The notes under the pieces are model-generated. The model worked only from the letters and a program-made list of their open reading frames with translations. It was not told the DNA's origin and did not search any database. From positions 1 through 5,981 of the forward strand of contig PLSN01000396.1 in NCBI GenBank assembly GCA_003165135.1: a stretch of DNA of 5,981 bases. The letters run 5' to 3'. Numbering within the stretch: the stretch's first letter is position 1; every line of letters begins with the position of its first letter. Shown here piece after piece: positions 1 to 5,877 of the stretch. This DNA comes from Bacteroidota bacterium. GTDB lineage: Bacteria; Bacteroidota; Bacteroidia; Chitinophagales; LD1. A program made the translations under genes and the position numbers.

Positions 1-1794
1 ACTACCCCATATTGCAGGTTAAGCTTCTTCCAATTTTATAGAAATCTTGAGTCTACTACTGCAGTCGGTATCAGTACGGATAGTGTAAACTGGACTATTG
101 ATACTATCAATACTACTATAGGGCTGAATGAAAATACTGCCAGCAATAGCAAGATCACAATAGATCTTAGCTCTGTGATTCTGGCCACCTCGGGTGGTCC
201 GAATAAGGTATACATCCGTTTCTTTATGAATGCTTACTATTATTTCTGGATGATAGACGATATCACTATCACTACTCTGCGTGATAACGATCTGCAGGTG
301 AATTACAGTTTTGGTGAAAAAGGTTCTTCTGGTTTATGGTATTCATCTATACCTCTTTCTCAGTTTACGTCTACAGATTCATTTGCCGCTGTTACTAACT
401 ATAGTAATATAGGCCAAGTTACCCAGACCAATATAAATACCGACTTTACTCTATACAATGGTAGCTCTTTATTAGGATCTTTAGCTGGTTCTCCTGTCGT
501 AGCTGCTTTGCCTTATGGCGGAGATACGACAGTTCTGCCTGCTTCCGAGTTTGGAACTACCGGCTTGGGAAAATATACTGTAGCGATTGATGTGGTAGCA
601 ACTGACTCGGCAAATTTTGAACCTACCAATCTTGATTCTATTAAGTTTACAGTTTCGGATTCGGTGTTTTCCATCGTCAGCTCTTTAGAACAAGTACCGT
701 TTAGCGGGTATTATTTATTAGAGCAAAATGAGGGTATATCATTTAATATAGGAGCTTTGTATGAAGTCACAGATGCAGACACAGTTACCTCTGTCACTAC
801 TGCTGTATCCGGAGGTGCAGGAAACTCAGCTCCCGGCACAATTATACAGGCATCTATTTATCCTGTCACTCTTAGCAATAATTCTTCGGGTCAGTTAATT
901 GCTAATTATACCTCAGGTTCTCCACAGGTTTCTACTTTTTCCAAGACACTTGTAGCCGGAGATCTTACTGATGCTAATGCCACTAATGTTACTCCCATTG
1001 TCTTGCCAATAAATAATTCAACAGGCAATGCTATTTTGGTGCCGGGTGTATATTGGGTATCCCTTGGCTCCTCTTACAGCCCTGATTCGGATGTAGTTAT
1101 ACCTGCTATGGCTGATGTTCAGCTGGGAGGTTTTCCAGCTGCTCCTGATGGTACCAACCCTAGCACTCAGCTTGACGCGTTCAATAGTGGTGTTCCTTAT
1201 TGTACTATGAATTTCGGACATTCCCAAAGCCTTTTATATGCTAACTGGACCAGAAGTCCGAATAGTAATGTACTCAAAGTAGGGCAGCCGGTTACCTTCC
1301 AGGGCCATTCCAATGGTAGCGGTGCTACTGTTTATAATTGGACCATAGTAGATAGTTCGGCAAATTATCAATACCCTAATCAAACCGGAGGTACAGTAAA
1401 AGATACATTTGAGAATCTTACAAATAATGAAGATTCATTCTATGTGTGTGTCACTGCGACAGACGGAGGATATACCACGCTTCCTTATTGTAAATATGTA
1501 TTGGTCAGGCAGTTGGGTGTAGGTATCAACAATATCGCTCCTCTCAGCGAGTTGACATTAGTGCCAAACCCTACTACAGGTCATATCACCATCAATGCTG
1601 ACGGAGTAGAGGGATTGGTGTCAACCACTGTGATTGACCTTTTAGGTAATGTTGTGAAGAGTTTCAGCAATGAATCAAATGGCACTTTTACTCAATCATA
1701 TGACCTGTCCAGTCTGACTAGCGGGATGTATATCATCAAGATAGAAAATCAAGGTGCAGTGGTTACTAAGAAACTGTCTATCAGCAAACAATAA
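1..1794 (+). CDS. Secreted multi-domain protein with C-terminal T9SS type A sorting domain (5' end outside window)
   Basis: The frame is open from base 1 to the TAA at 1792-1794, so this is the last 597 residues of a longer protein whose start and signal peptide lie to the left. Residues about 1-92 resemble the MAM/jelly-roll modules of Bacteroidota surface proteins (GISTDSVNW, then VYIRFF and YYFWMIDDI). About 93-222 and 223-355 look like two further all-beta Ig-like or adhesion modules (IPLSQF; later GVYWVSLGSSY). About 424-505 resembles a PKD domain (VGQPVTFQGHSNGS, then FYVCVTATDGG). About 516-597 is a T9SS type A sorting domain: LTLVPNPTTGHITIN, a central VIDLLGNVV strand, GMYIIKI, and a basic end KKLSISKQ. 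Family knowledge says such proteins cross the outer membrane by the Por/T9SS machine, and the C-terminal domain is usually cleaved on surface attachment. No catalytic motif is visible, so adhesion or polymer binding is an inference. It is separated from parA by a terminator. Confidence 0.9.
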   Translation, partial: TTPYCRLSFFQFYRNLESTTAVGISTDSVNWTIDTINTTIGLNENTASNSKITIDLSSVILATSGGPNKVYIRFFMNAYYYFWMIDDITITTLRDNDLQVNYSFGEKGSSGLWYSSIPLSQFTSTDSFAAVTNYSNIGQVTQTNINTDFTLYNGSSLLGSLAGSPVVAALPYGGDTTVLPASEFGTTGLGKYTVAIDVVATDSANFEPTNLDSIKFTVSDSVFSIVSSLEQVPFSGYYLLEQNEGISFNIGALYEVTDADTVTSVTTAVSGGAGNSAPGTIIQASIYPVTLSNNSSGQLIANYTSGSPQVSTFSKTLVAGDLTDANATNVTPIVLPINNSTGNAILVPGVYWVSLGSSYSPDSDVVIPAMADVQLGGFPAAPDGTNPSTQLDAFNSGVPYCTMNFGHSQSLLYANWTRSPNSNVLKVGQPVTFQGHSNGSGATVYNWTIVDSSANYQYPNQTGGTVKDTFENLTNNEDSFYVCVTATDGGYTTLPYCKYVLVRQLGVGINNIAPLSELTLVPNPTTGHITINADGVEGLVSTTVIDLLGNVVKSFSNESNGTFTQSYDLSSLTSGMYIIKIENQGAVVTKKLSISKQ

Positions 1795-1814
1795 TTAATT
1801 ATAAAAATTTCACG

Positions 1815-1850
1815 GTAAAGCCTCCTTATTCAGGGGGCTTTACTATTTTT
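1815..1850 (+). terminator. Intrinsic terminator of the T9SS-protein gene
   Basis: An 11-bp stem (1815-1825 GTAAAGCCTCC with 1833-1843 GGGGGCTTTAC) has one U-G wobble and a 7-nt loop. It is followed by TATTTTT at 1844-1850. It lies 20 bp after the stop codon. The wobble and the T tract both favour plus-strand use, so the secreted-protein gene probably ends transcription here and parA is transcribed separately. Confidence 0.85.
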
Positions 1851-1882
1851 ATAGGGTAGGGTGCATGACAGTTTTTTGTGGT

Positions 1883-1891
1883 TTATCCACA
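1883..1891 (+). promoter_or_regulatory. Perfect match to the consensus DnaA box
   Basis: TTATCCACA matches the E. coli consensus DnaA box at all nine positions. A second, weaker copy lies on the minus strand at 1962-1970 (GTTTCCACA, 8 of 9 to TTWTNCACA). The gap lies in front of parAB, genes that usually map near the chromosome origin. Only one strong box is present, so this may be DnaA control of the par promoter, an outlying origin box, or chance. The box also forms the 3' side of a 5-bp hairpin, TGTGG/CCACA. Confidence 0.4.
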
Positions 1892-1955
1892 TACATCACA
1901 CATTGCTTTTGTACAATAGTGGAGAATTATGAACATTCCCCAGCTGCACATAGCC

Positions 1956-1963
1956 TATATTTG
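1956..1963 (+). promoter_or_regulatory. Candidate -7 promoter box for the parAB operon
   Basis: TATATTTG matches all specified bases of the Bacteroidota -7 element TAnnTTTG and would place a start near 1970, about 80 bases before parA. No TTTG lies at the expected 19-21 bp upstream; the sequence there is AACATTCC, so the -33 half is missing. The box also forms part of stem P4 of the candidate RNA, so the two readings compete. Confidence 0.3.
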
Positions 1964-2040
1964 TGGAAACCGAATAAGGCGGAATGTATAGGACAAAGGG
2001 CTTAATGCACCCCTCAGTAGAAATAAAGGAATTATAACAC

Positions 2041-2044
2041 GAGG
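2041..2044 (+). promoter_or_regulatory. Ribosome binding site of parA
   Basis: GAGG sits 5 nt before ATG 2050. An in-frame TAA at 2035-2037 excludes any start further upstream. The site supports ATG 2050 over a TTG at 2074, which would give the more usual ParA N-terminus. Shine-Dalgarno-like sites are often weak in this phylum, so this is modest support. Confidence 0.45.
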
Positions 2045-2049
2045 ATATC

Positions 2050-2889
2050 ATGAAGAAAGAAAAAAAGCAGCTATTGCAGAAAGTGATCACTCTCGCCAAT
2101 CAAAAGGGCGGTGTGGGAAAGACTACAAGTGCTATCAATATAGCTGCATGTCTGGCAGTACTGGAGTATAAGACCCTACTGATCGATGCCGATCCACAGG
2201 CCAATGCCACATCAGGGGTGGGTTTCGACCCGAGGAATATCAAGACCAGCCTATATGAATGCCTGATCAATGAGGTCAAGCCACAGGATATCATCCTCCA
2301 GACTGATACACCTAACCTATACCTGCTGCCATCTCACCTCGATCTGGTGGGTGCAGAGATAGAACTCATCAACCATCCTAATCGTGAGAAGATATTCAAA
2401 CAGGTGATAGAAGATGTCAAAAAAGAGTATGATTTTATCATTATTGACTGTTCTCCGTCACTGGGGCTCATCACAGTCAATGCCCTCACGGCATCTGACT
2501 CAGTCATCATACCTGTACAGTGTGAGTATTTCGCACTGGAGGGCCTCGGCAAGCTGCTTAACACTATCAAGATAGTACAGACCAGGCTTAACCCTGACCT
2601 GGAGATAGAAGGCATCCTACTGACCATGTATGATCCCCGCCTGCGCCTGTCCAATCAGGTCGTAGATGAGATCAAAAAGCATTTCGAAAACATAGTTTAC
2701 GAGACAATTATTCACCGCAATACCCGTTTGGGAGAGGCGCCGAGTTTCGGCAAACCTGCTATCATGTACGATGCAGAAAGCAAAGGTTCAATAAATTATA
2801 TGAACCTGGTTCGTGAAATTTTGCAAAGAAACAATGCCACTAATATTCCCGATGAGGAGAAAGCGTTAAATTTGACAGATAATGATTGA
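2050..2889 (+). CDS. parA: ParA/Soj chromosome-partitioning ATPase
   Basis: This is a cytoplasmic ATPase of the MinD/ParA superfamily that dimerises on ATP, coats the nucleoid, and is released by ParB at parS, moving origins apart. The deviant Walker A is KGGVGKTT at residues 19-26, with signature Lys19 and P-loop Lys24. Walker A' is LLIDADPQANAT (Asp46, Asp48). Walker B is FIIIDCSPSLG (Asp133). The C-terminal RNTRLGEAPSFGKP and the following YDAESKGSINY are typical of chromosomal Soj proteins. It has no N-terminal HTH, which argues against a plasmid type Ia ParA. At 279 residues it is slightly longer than the usual 250-265. The extra length is a Lys-rich start (MKKEKKQLLQK) and an acidic tail after the core (IPDEEKALNLTDND). 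It leads an operon, and parB overlaps its last 8 bases. An upstream DnaA box and an RNA-like structure may influence expression, which is inferred. Confidence 0.95.
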   Translation: MKKEKKQLLQKVITLANQKGGVGKTTSAINIAACLAVLEYKTLLIDADPQANATSGVGFDPRNIKTSLYECLINEVKPQDIILQTDTPNLYLLPSHLDLVGAEIELINHPNREKIFKQVIEDVKKEYDFIIIDCSPSLGLITVNALTASDSVIIPVQCEYFALEGLGKLLNTIKIVQTRLNPDLEIEGILLTMYDPRLRLSNQVVDEIKKHFENIVYETIIHRNTRLGEAPSFGKPAIMYDAESKGSINYMNLVREILQRNNATNIPDEEKALNLTDND

Positions 2890-3802
2890 CAATAAAAAGA
2901 AAGGTGGCCTGGGACGCGGACTGAGTGCCCTGCTGACAGATGACAAAGTATCCGCTGAGAAGGAAATAGGCAAGAGCGCTGTGGCAGCTAATCAGGCTGG
3001 TGTGGTGCTATATGTCCCGCTGGCAAATATCGAGGTGAATCCTTTTCAACCGAGATCAACCTTCGAGGAGGAAAGCCTGCAGGAGCTGTCAGAGTCCATC
3101 AAGATACACGGCGTGATACAGCCTATCACCGTCCGCAAGATAGAAGGCAATAAATACCAGCTCATAGCAGGTGAAAGAAGACTACGTGCCTCCAAGCTTG
3201 CTGCCAAGGCAGAAATACCTGCCTATGTGCGTGCTGCATCCGATCAGGAGTCGATAGAGATAGCACTGATCGAGAATATACAACGCGAAGACCTCAATCC
3301 ACTAGAAATAGCTATCAACTACAAGAGACTAATGGACGAATGCGACCTGACACAGGACAAACTGGCTGAGAGGCTTAGCAAAAATCGCAGCACAGTGACT
3401 AACTTCATACGTCTGCTCAAACTACCGCCGGATATTCAGGCGGCGCTAAGGGACAACAGGATCAGTATGGGACATGCCAAAGCACTGCTCGCGATAGATC
3501 ACCTACCTACACTACTCAGTGCGTTCAAAGAGACGGTAGCCAAGGGACTCAGTGTACGTCAGACAGAAGAACTGGTAAGAAGTGTCAACGATACGACCAT
3601 CAAACCACCAAGCACAGAAAAGGCAGCTAATATCAGGGCATCAGAGAATGACATTTTTCTCAGAAAGATCACAGACAAAATAAGCTCTACACTGGGTACA
3701 CGTGTATCCATCATTCGCACTAAAGAAGGCAAAGGCGAGATCGCTATCAAGTTCTACAACGATACAGACCTGGAGCGTTTAGTAGAGTTACTGACAGACT
3801 AA
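2882..3802 (+). CDS. parB: ParB/Spo0J centromere-binding CTPase
   Basis: ParB binds parS, uses CTP to form a clamp that slides along DNA, stimulates ParA, and loads SMC. The N-terminal GGLGRGLSALL (residues 8-18) is the conserved Arg-containing segment by which ParB contacts ParA. The ParB/Srx-like CTPase domain spans about 41-142, with NPFQPR (53-58), the phosphate-binding GERRLRA (97-103) and ENIQREDLNPLE (131-142). A helix-turn-helix follows at about 156-180 (LTQDKLAERLSKNRSTVTNFIRLLKLP). Residues about 183-240 form the rest of the DNA-binding domain, and about 241-306 are a linker and the short C-terminal dimerisation domain. The length of 306 is normal. The start ATG 2882 lies within the end of parA, so translation is probably coupled; the TAA at 3800-3802 overlaps the next ATG. 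No parS matching the canonical 16-mer is visible in the window. Confidence 0.95.
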   Translation: MIDNKKKGGLGRGLSALLTDDKVSAEKEIGKSAVAANQAGVVLYVPLANIEVNPFQPRSTFEEESLQELSESIKIHGVIQPITVRKIEGNKYQLIAGERRLRASKLAAKAEIPAYVRAASDQESIEIALIENIQREDLNPLEIAINYKRLMDECDLTQDKLAERLSKNRSTVTNFIRLLKLPPDIQAALRDNRISMGHAKALLAIDHLPTLLSAFKETVAKGLSVRQTEELVRSVNDTTIKPPSTEKAANIRASENDIFLRKITDKISSTLGTRVSIIRTKEGKGEIAIKFYNDTDLERLVELLTD

Positions 3803-4515
3803 TGTATGTCTACAAAATAATAATCATTTCTTTTTTTCTGCTTCTCACGGCGGCTTCTGTCAGTGCGCAGGAGGAAGATGAGTCTGAATTCATAAATCCT
3901 CCTAAGCTCGATAGCCCCAGTGTGCAGCAGGAAGAGCAGGAGTTTGATGTGACCGGCAATAAACTCAATGTTGACTCAGCCGTGACCCTTGGCGCTGATA
4001 CAGTGCTCAAAGCTGATACTATAAAAGGCAAAAAACATAGTGCCGTGACAGCTGTATTATATTCCGCTGCACTGCCGGGCCTGGGACAGGCATACAATAA
4101 AAAATACTGGAAGATACCCATCATCTATGCGGGTTTTGGTGGACTAGGCTATGCGCTGTATTATACCAGCCATAATTATAATGAGGCGCGGGCAGCTTAT
4201 CGCGCAATTGTCAGAAACCAGTTTGGGTATTATATGGGATATACGGATGTGACGGATATCAAATACTTTCGCGACCAGTTCAAGAACTACCTTAACCTCA
4301 GTGCACTCGTCACTGTGCTATGGTATGGTCTCAACCTGATAGACGCCGCTGTGGACGGACATCTATACAGCTACAATATGGACAATAAGCTCAGCTTTAA
4401 TTTCGATCCTTCCTTCATACTGCCCAATACCCTCGGCATGGCGCCGACCACATGTCTCGGGCTATCATTTAATATCTATCTGCTATCTGGGAAACATAAG
4501 CCGGTGGTGAATTGA
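3802..4515 (+). CDS. DUF5683 domain membrane protein, third gene of the par operon
   Basis: The protein has 237 residues. Residues 1-22 form a Sec signal peptide (hydrophobic KIIIISFFLLLTAA, probable cleavage SVSA/Q after Ala22). Residues 23-76 are an acidic, Pro/Gln-rich and probably disordered stretch. The DUF5683 domain covers about 77-225 and carries the hallmark ALPGLGQAYNKKYWKIP (90-106), the next hydrophobic segment (IIYAGFGGLGYALYY), an amphipathic YNEARAAYRA, and a second hydrophobic segment (NLSALVTVLWYGLNLIDAAVDGHL). It is therefore probably membrane-bound with a periplasmic part. The biochemical role of the family is unknown to me. Its ATG overlaps the parB stop (TAATG), so it is translationally coupled. 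From memory, the order parA-parB-DUF5683 recurs in Bacteroidota, which suggests a link to segregation or cell envelope work; that is inference. Confidence 0.85.
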   Translation: MYVYKIIIISFFLLLTAASVSAQEEDESEFINPPKLDSPSVQQEEQEFDVTGNKLNVDSAVTLGADTVLKADTIKGKKHSAVTAVLYSAALPGLGQAYNKKYWKIPIIYAGFGGLGYALYYTSHNYNEARAAYRAIVRNQFGYYMGYTDVTDIKYFRDQFKNYLNLSALVTVLWYGLNLIDAAVDGHLYSYNMDNKLSFNFDPSFILPNTLGMAPTTCLGLSFNIYLLSGKHKPVVN

Positions 4516-4529
4516 AAATTTAAAATTGA

Positions 4530-4560
4530 TAATTAAACATACTTGACTATGTTTTAATTA
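4530..4560. repeat. AT-rich inverted repeat after the par operon
   Basis: Arms 4530-4541 and 4548-4560 pair over 12 bp with one bulged T and a 6-nt loop (CTTGAC). The stem has only two G-C pairs and no T tract follows on the plus strand, so it is a poor terminator. Its loop holds the CTTG proposed below as a -33 element, so it may be an operator or simply AT-rich chance. Confidence 0.4.
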
Positions 4561-4572
4561 ATGATAGATTTA
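4542..4572 (+). promoter_or_regulatory. Candidate Bacteroidota sigma-A promoter for the lipoprotein gene
   Basis: CTTG (4542-4545) lies 19 bp before TAGATTTA (4565-4572). This fits the spacing of the phylum consensus TTTG-N19-TAnnTTTG, with one mismatch in each box. The predicted start is near 4579, about 20 bases ahead of the ATG. It suggests that the lipoprotein gene is transcribed independently of parAB. Confidence 0.35.
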
Positions 4573-4599
4573 TATTAGAGATATAAATAAAGCTATAAG

Positions 4600-5808
4600 A
4601 TGGGGCCAAAGCTAAACTCAGGGATGTTTTTTATATCGATCCTACTAGCTGCTGTTACAATGAGTAGCTGCGGCACTAACACTACTACTAAAAAAAATAC
4701 GACCACTACCCCTACAACTGAACTGCAAAAATCGCAACAGAGTAAAGTATTATGGTATAAAGGCTTCCCGGCAAGCCCGCTGCTTATCTATGCTTTTATG
4801 CCTCTGCCGGGTGAGCGGCCTGTAACAGTCAGTTTTAATTTTTTTGGTGGACACAATCGTTTTTTTACCGAGCATCCTATAGATTCGACTACAGCAGAAC
4901 TGCCTGATGGCAAAGGCCGCTTCAGCTATACACTATTAGGTCAGACGGATAATAAAATATATGTGGTACAGACCACACTTACTAAGGGCAGCTATGTATC
5001 TCAGGCACTTTTGTTTTTCAGCATCAAAGATCATGTGTTTGATGTGGATAATGATACACCTCGTGTGGGGTCGCTGATTACTCTGGAGCGGTTTTATAAG
5101 CTCGGTAGCAAACAGGATGCACAGGTCGCAATTGCGGGAAATAAAATAACGATAGATGAATCAACCGGCGAGAAGAAGCATATCGAAATCTCAACTGACA
5201 ATGATAACACATCTGCAATCATAAATGATAATAGCTATCCGCCCCTAGGTCTCGCTGGCTCGACAGTAGAAAAAGACTGGCGGGAGGCTGACAGTATGTT
5301 TTATTTCCATCGCAGCCCTATTAATCCACATTTGCTTGATGAATTAAACGGAGGACTATATTATTTATCGGATGGGCCTGACACAAGAGTAGTGGATATA
5401 GAGTACGGCACTGGAAGCAAAAAATATGAAAACCATTTAGATGATAAAAAGACGAGTTTTACTACTACTGACATGAGTAACGGAATGGAAAACCATTCTA
5501 GTTTTAGTTATGAATACATAGGTAAAACAAGCAATGGTGTGCATGTTGTGCGTGCAGCTCTTTGGGGCGGCGGCAGTGGTGTATGGGGTATTATCCAATT
5601 TATAAGATTCCGGATAAGAAAAGGATTTGATTGTGACGGTACTCCAAAAGATCAATTGCTAATGTGTCTTGAGCGATATAGTGGTGATGGTGACCGTGGC
5701 AGGTCAACGATAAACATAAATGGCAATAATGTACTGATAGATGTCATACAACGCAATCCCGATCCAGAGAGTCCAACTGACACATCGCACATAGTCGAGA
5801 AGTTTTGA
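4600..5808 (+). CDS. Hypothetical lipoprotein with an internally duplicated domain
   Basis: I do not recognise the family. The 402-residue product starts with a lipoprotein signal peptide: short n-region with Lys4, hydrophobic core MFFISILLAAVT, lipobox MSSC with lipidated Cys24 (Met at -3 is unusual but tolerated). ATG 4600 is preferred over ATG 4624, which would leave the signal without a basic residue. A Thr/Lys-rich linker spans about 26-48. Two related units follow, about 62-186 and 250-381. Matching anchors are FSYTLLGQTDNKIYVVQ (108-124) with FSYEYIGKTSNGVHVVR (302-318), ITLERFYKLG with LMCLERYSGD, and VAIAGNKITID with ININGNNVLID. The linker 187-249 is polar. Cys345 and Cys356 occur only in the second unit and might form a disulfide. 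No catalytic motif is seen. It probably sits in the outer or inner membrane facing the periplasm or the surface. The 3' end converges on secDF. Confidence 0.8.
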   Translation: MGPKLNSGMFFISILLAAVTMSSCGTNTTTKKNTTTTPTTELQKSQQSKVLWYKGFPASPLLIYAFMPLPGERPVTVSFNFFGGHNRFFTEHPIDSTTAELPDGKGRFSYTLLGQTDNKIYVVQTTLTKGSYVSQALLFFSIKDHVFDVDNDTPRVGSLITLERFYKLGSKQDAQVAIAGNKITIDESTGEKKHIEISTDNDNTSAIINDNSYPPLGLAGSTVEKDWREADSMFYFHRSPINPHLLDELNGGLYYLSDGPDTRVVDIEYGTGSKKYENHLDDKKTSFTTTDMSNGMENHSSFSYEYIGKTSNGVHVVRAALWGGGSGVWGIIQFIRFRIRKGFDCDGTPKDQLLMCLERYSGDGDRGRSTININGNNVLIDVIQRNPDPESPTDTSHIVEKF

Positions 5809-5814
5809 CCAAAC

Positions 5815-5850
5815 AAAAAAAGGGACACCAATCGGTATCCCTTTGTATTT
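5815..5850. terminator. Shared bidirectional terminator between the lipoprotein gene and secDF
   Basis: Arms 5819-5829 and 5834-5844 form an 11-bp stem with a 4-nt loop. Read on the minus strand the one imperfect pair is a U-G wobble, and the stem runs into seven Ts (A5815-A5821 on plus), so it is best as the secDF terminator. Read on the plus strand the same pair is a C-A mismatch and a T-rich stretch follows (GTATTTTCTTTT), so it may also end the lipoprotein transcript. Confidence 0.8.
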
Positions 5851-5861
5851 TCTTTTGACCG

Positions 5862-5875
5862 TGGTCAGTCGACCA
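5862..5875. repeat. Short hairpin directly after the secDF stop codon
   Basis: TGGTC (5862-5866) and GACCA (5871-5875) pair around AGTC. GACC at 5857-5860 can compete for GGTC at 5863-5866. It lies 2 bp past the secDF stop, in its 3' untranslated region. No specific role can be supported. Confidence 0.3.
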
Positions 5876-5877
5876 AT

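Larger units (their letters stand above)
1859..2012 (+). ncRNA. Candidate structured RNA (6S-like, or a structured parA leader)
   Basis: No gene fits here, yet four complementary pairs nest in order. P1 is 1859-1866 GGGTGCAT with 2005-2012 ATGCACCC (8 perfect bp). P2 is 1906-1912 CTTTTGT with 1993-1999 ACAAAGG (7 bp, one U-G). P3 is 1933-1939 ACATTCC with 1981-1987 GGAATGT (7 perfect bp). P4 is 1953-1961 with 1973-1980 (8 bp, one bulged A), closed by an 11-nt loop. P3 and P4 abut on the 3' side. A small hairpin, 1877-1881 with 1887-1891, sits on the 5' side. The largest internal loop is 20 nt (1913-1932) against 5 nt. A closing stem, an asymmetric central bubble and an apical arm are the general plan of 6S RNA, but I recognised no conserved primary motif. 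The U-G pair favours the plus strand. A weak -7-like TATTTTTA (1844-1851) would start transcription near P1. No T tract follows 2012, so it could be part of the parA leader. The folding was done by eye, and chance pairing is possible. Confidence 0.35.

Noticed and set aside
175..177. GTG as the start of the T9SS-protein gene
   Set aside because: The same frame stays open to base 1 and the upstream 58 codons complete a recognisable jelly-roll module, so the gene continues off the left edge.
1806..1821. parS-like sequence (TTTCACGGTAAA core)
   Set aside because: It matches the canonical parS 16-mer at only about 10 positions, has lost the central CACGTG, is not palindromic, and its right half belongs to the terminator stem.
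1851..2049. Calling the gap a chromosome origin
   Set aside because: There is only one strong DnaA box, no cluster, and no clear AT-rich unwinding element next to it; recorded as a possibility only.
1896..2099. Minus-strand open frame of 67 codons across the parA upstream gap
   Set aside because: It runs into the parA start, its translation resembles no known protein, and no minus-strand promoter or ribosome site supports it.
2334..2654. Minus-strand open frame of 106 codons inside parA
   Set aside because: It is antisense to the conserved ParA core; its composition (Ser/Arg-rich) is typical of a shadow frame.
3810..4124. Minus-strand open frame of 104 codons inside the DUF5683 gene
   Set aside because: It is antisense to a gene with a clear signal peptide and family motif, with no independent support.
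4530..4560. Terminator of the par operon
   Set aside because: The stem has only two G-C pairs, a bulge, and no T tract after it on the plus strand.
4543..4570. E. coli-type sigma-70 promoter (TTGACT-N16-TAGATT)
   Set aside because: It overlaps the Bacteroidota-type promoter reading; given the other phylum markers the TTTG-N19-TAnnTTTG consensus is the more relevant model.
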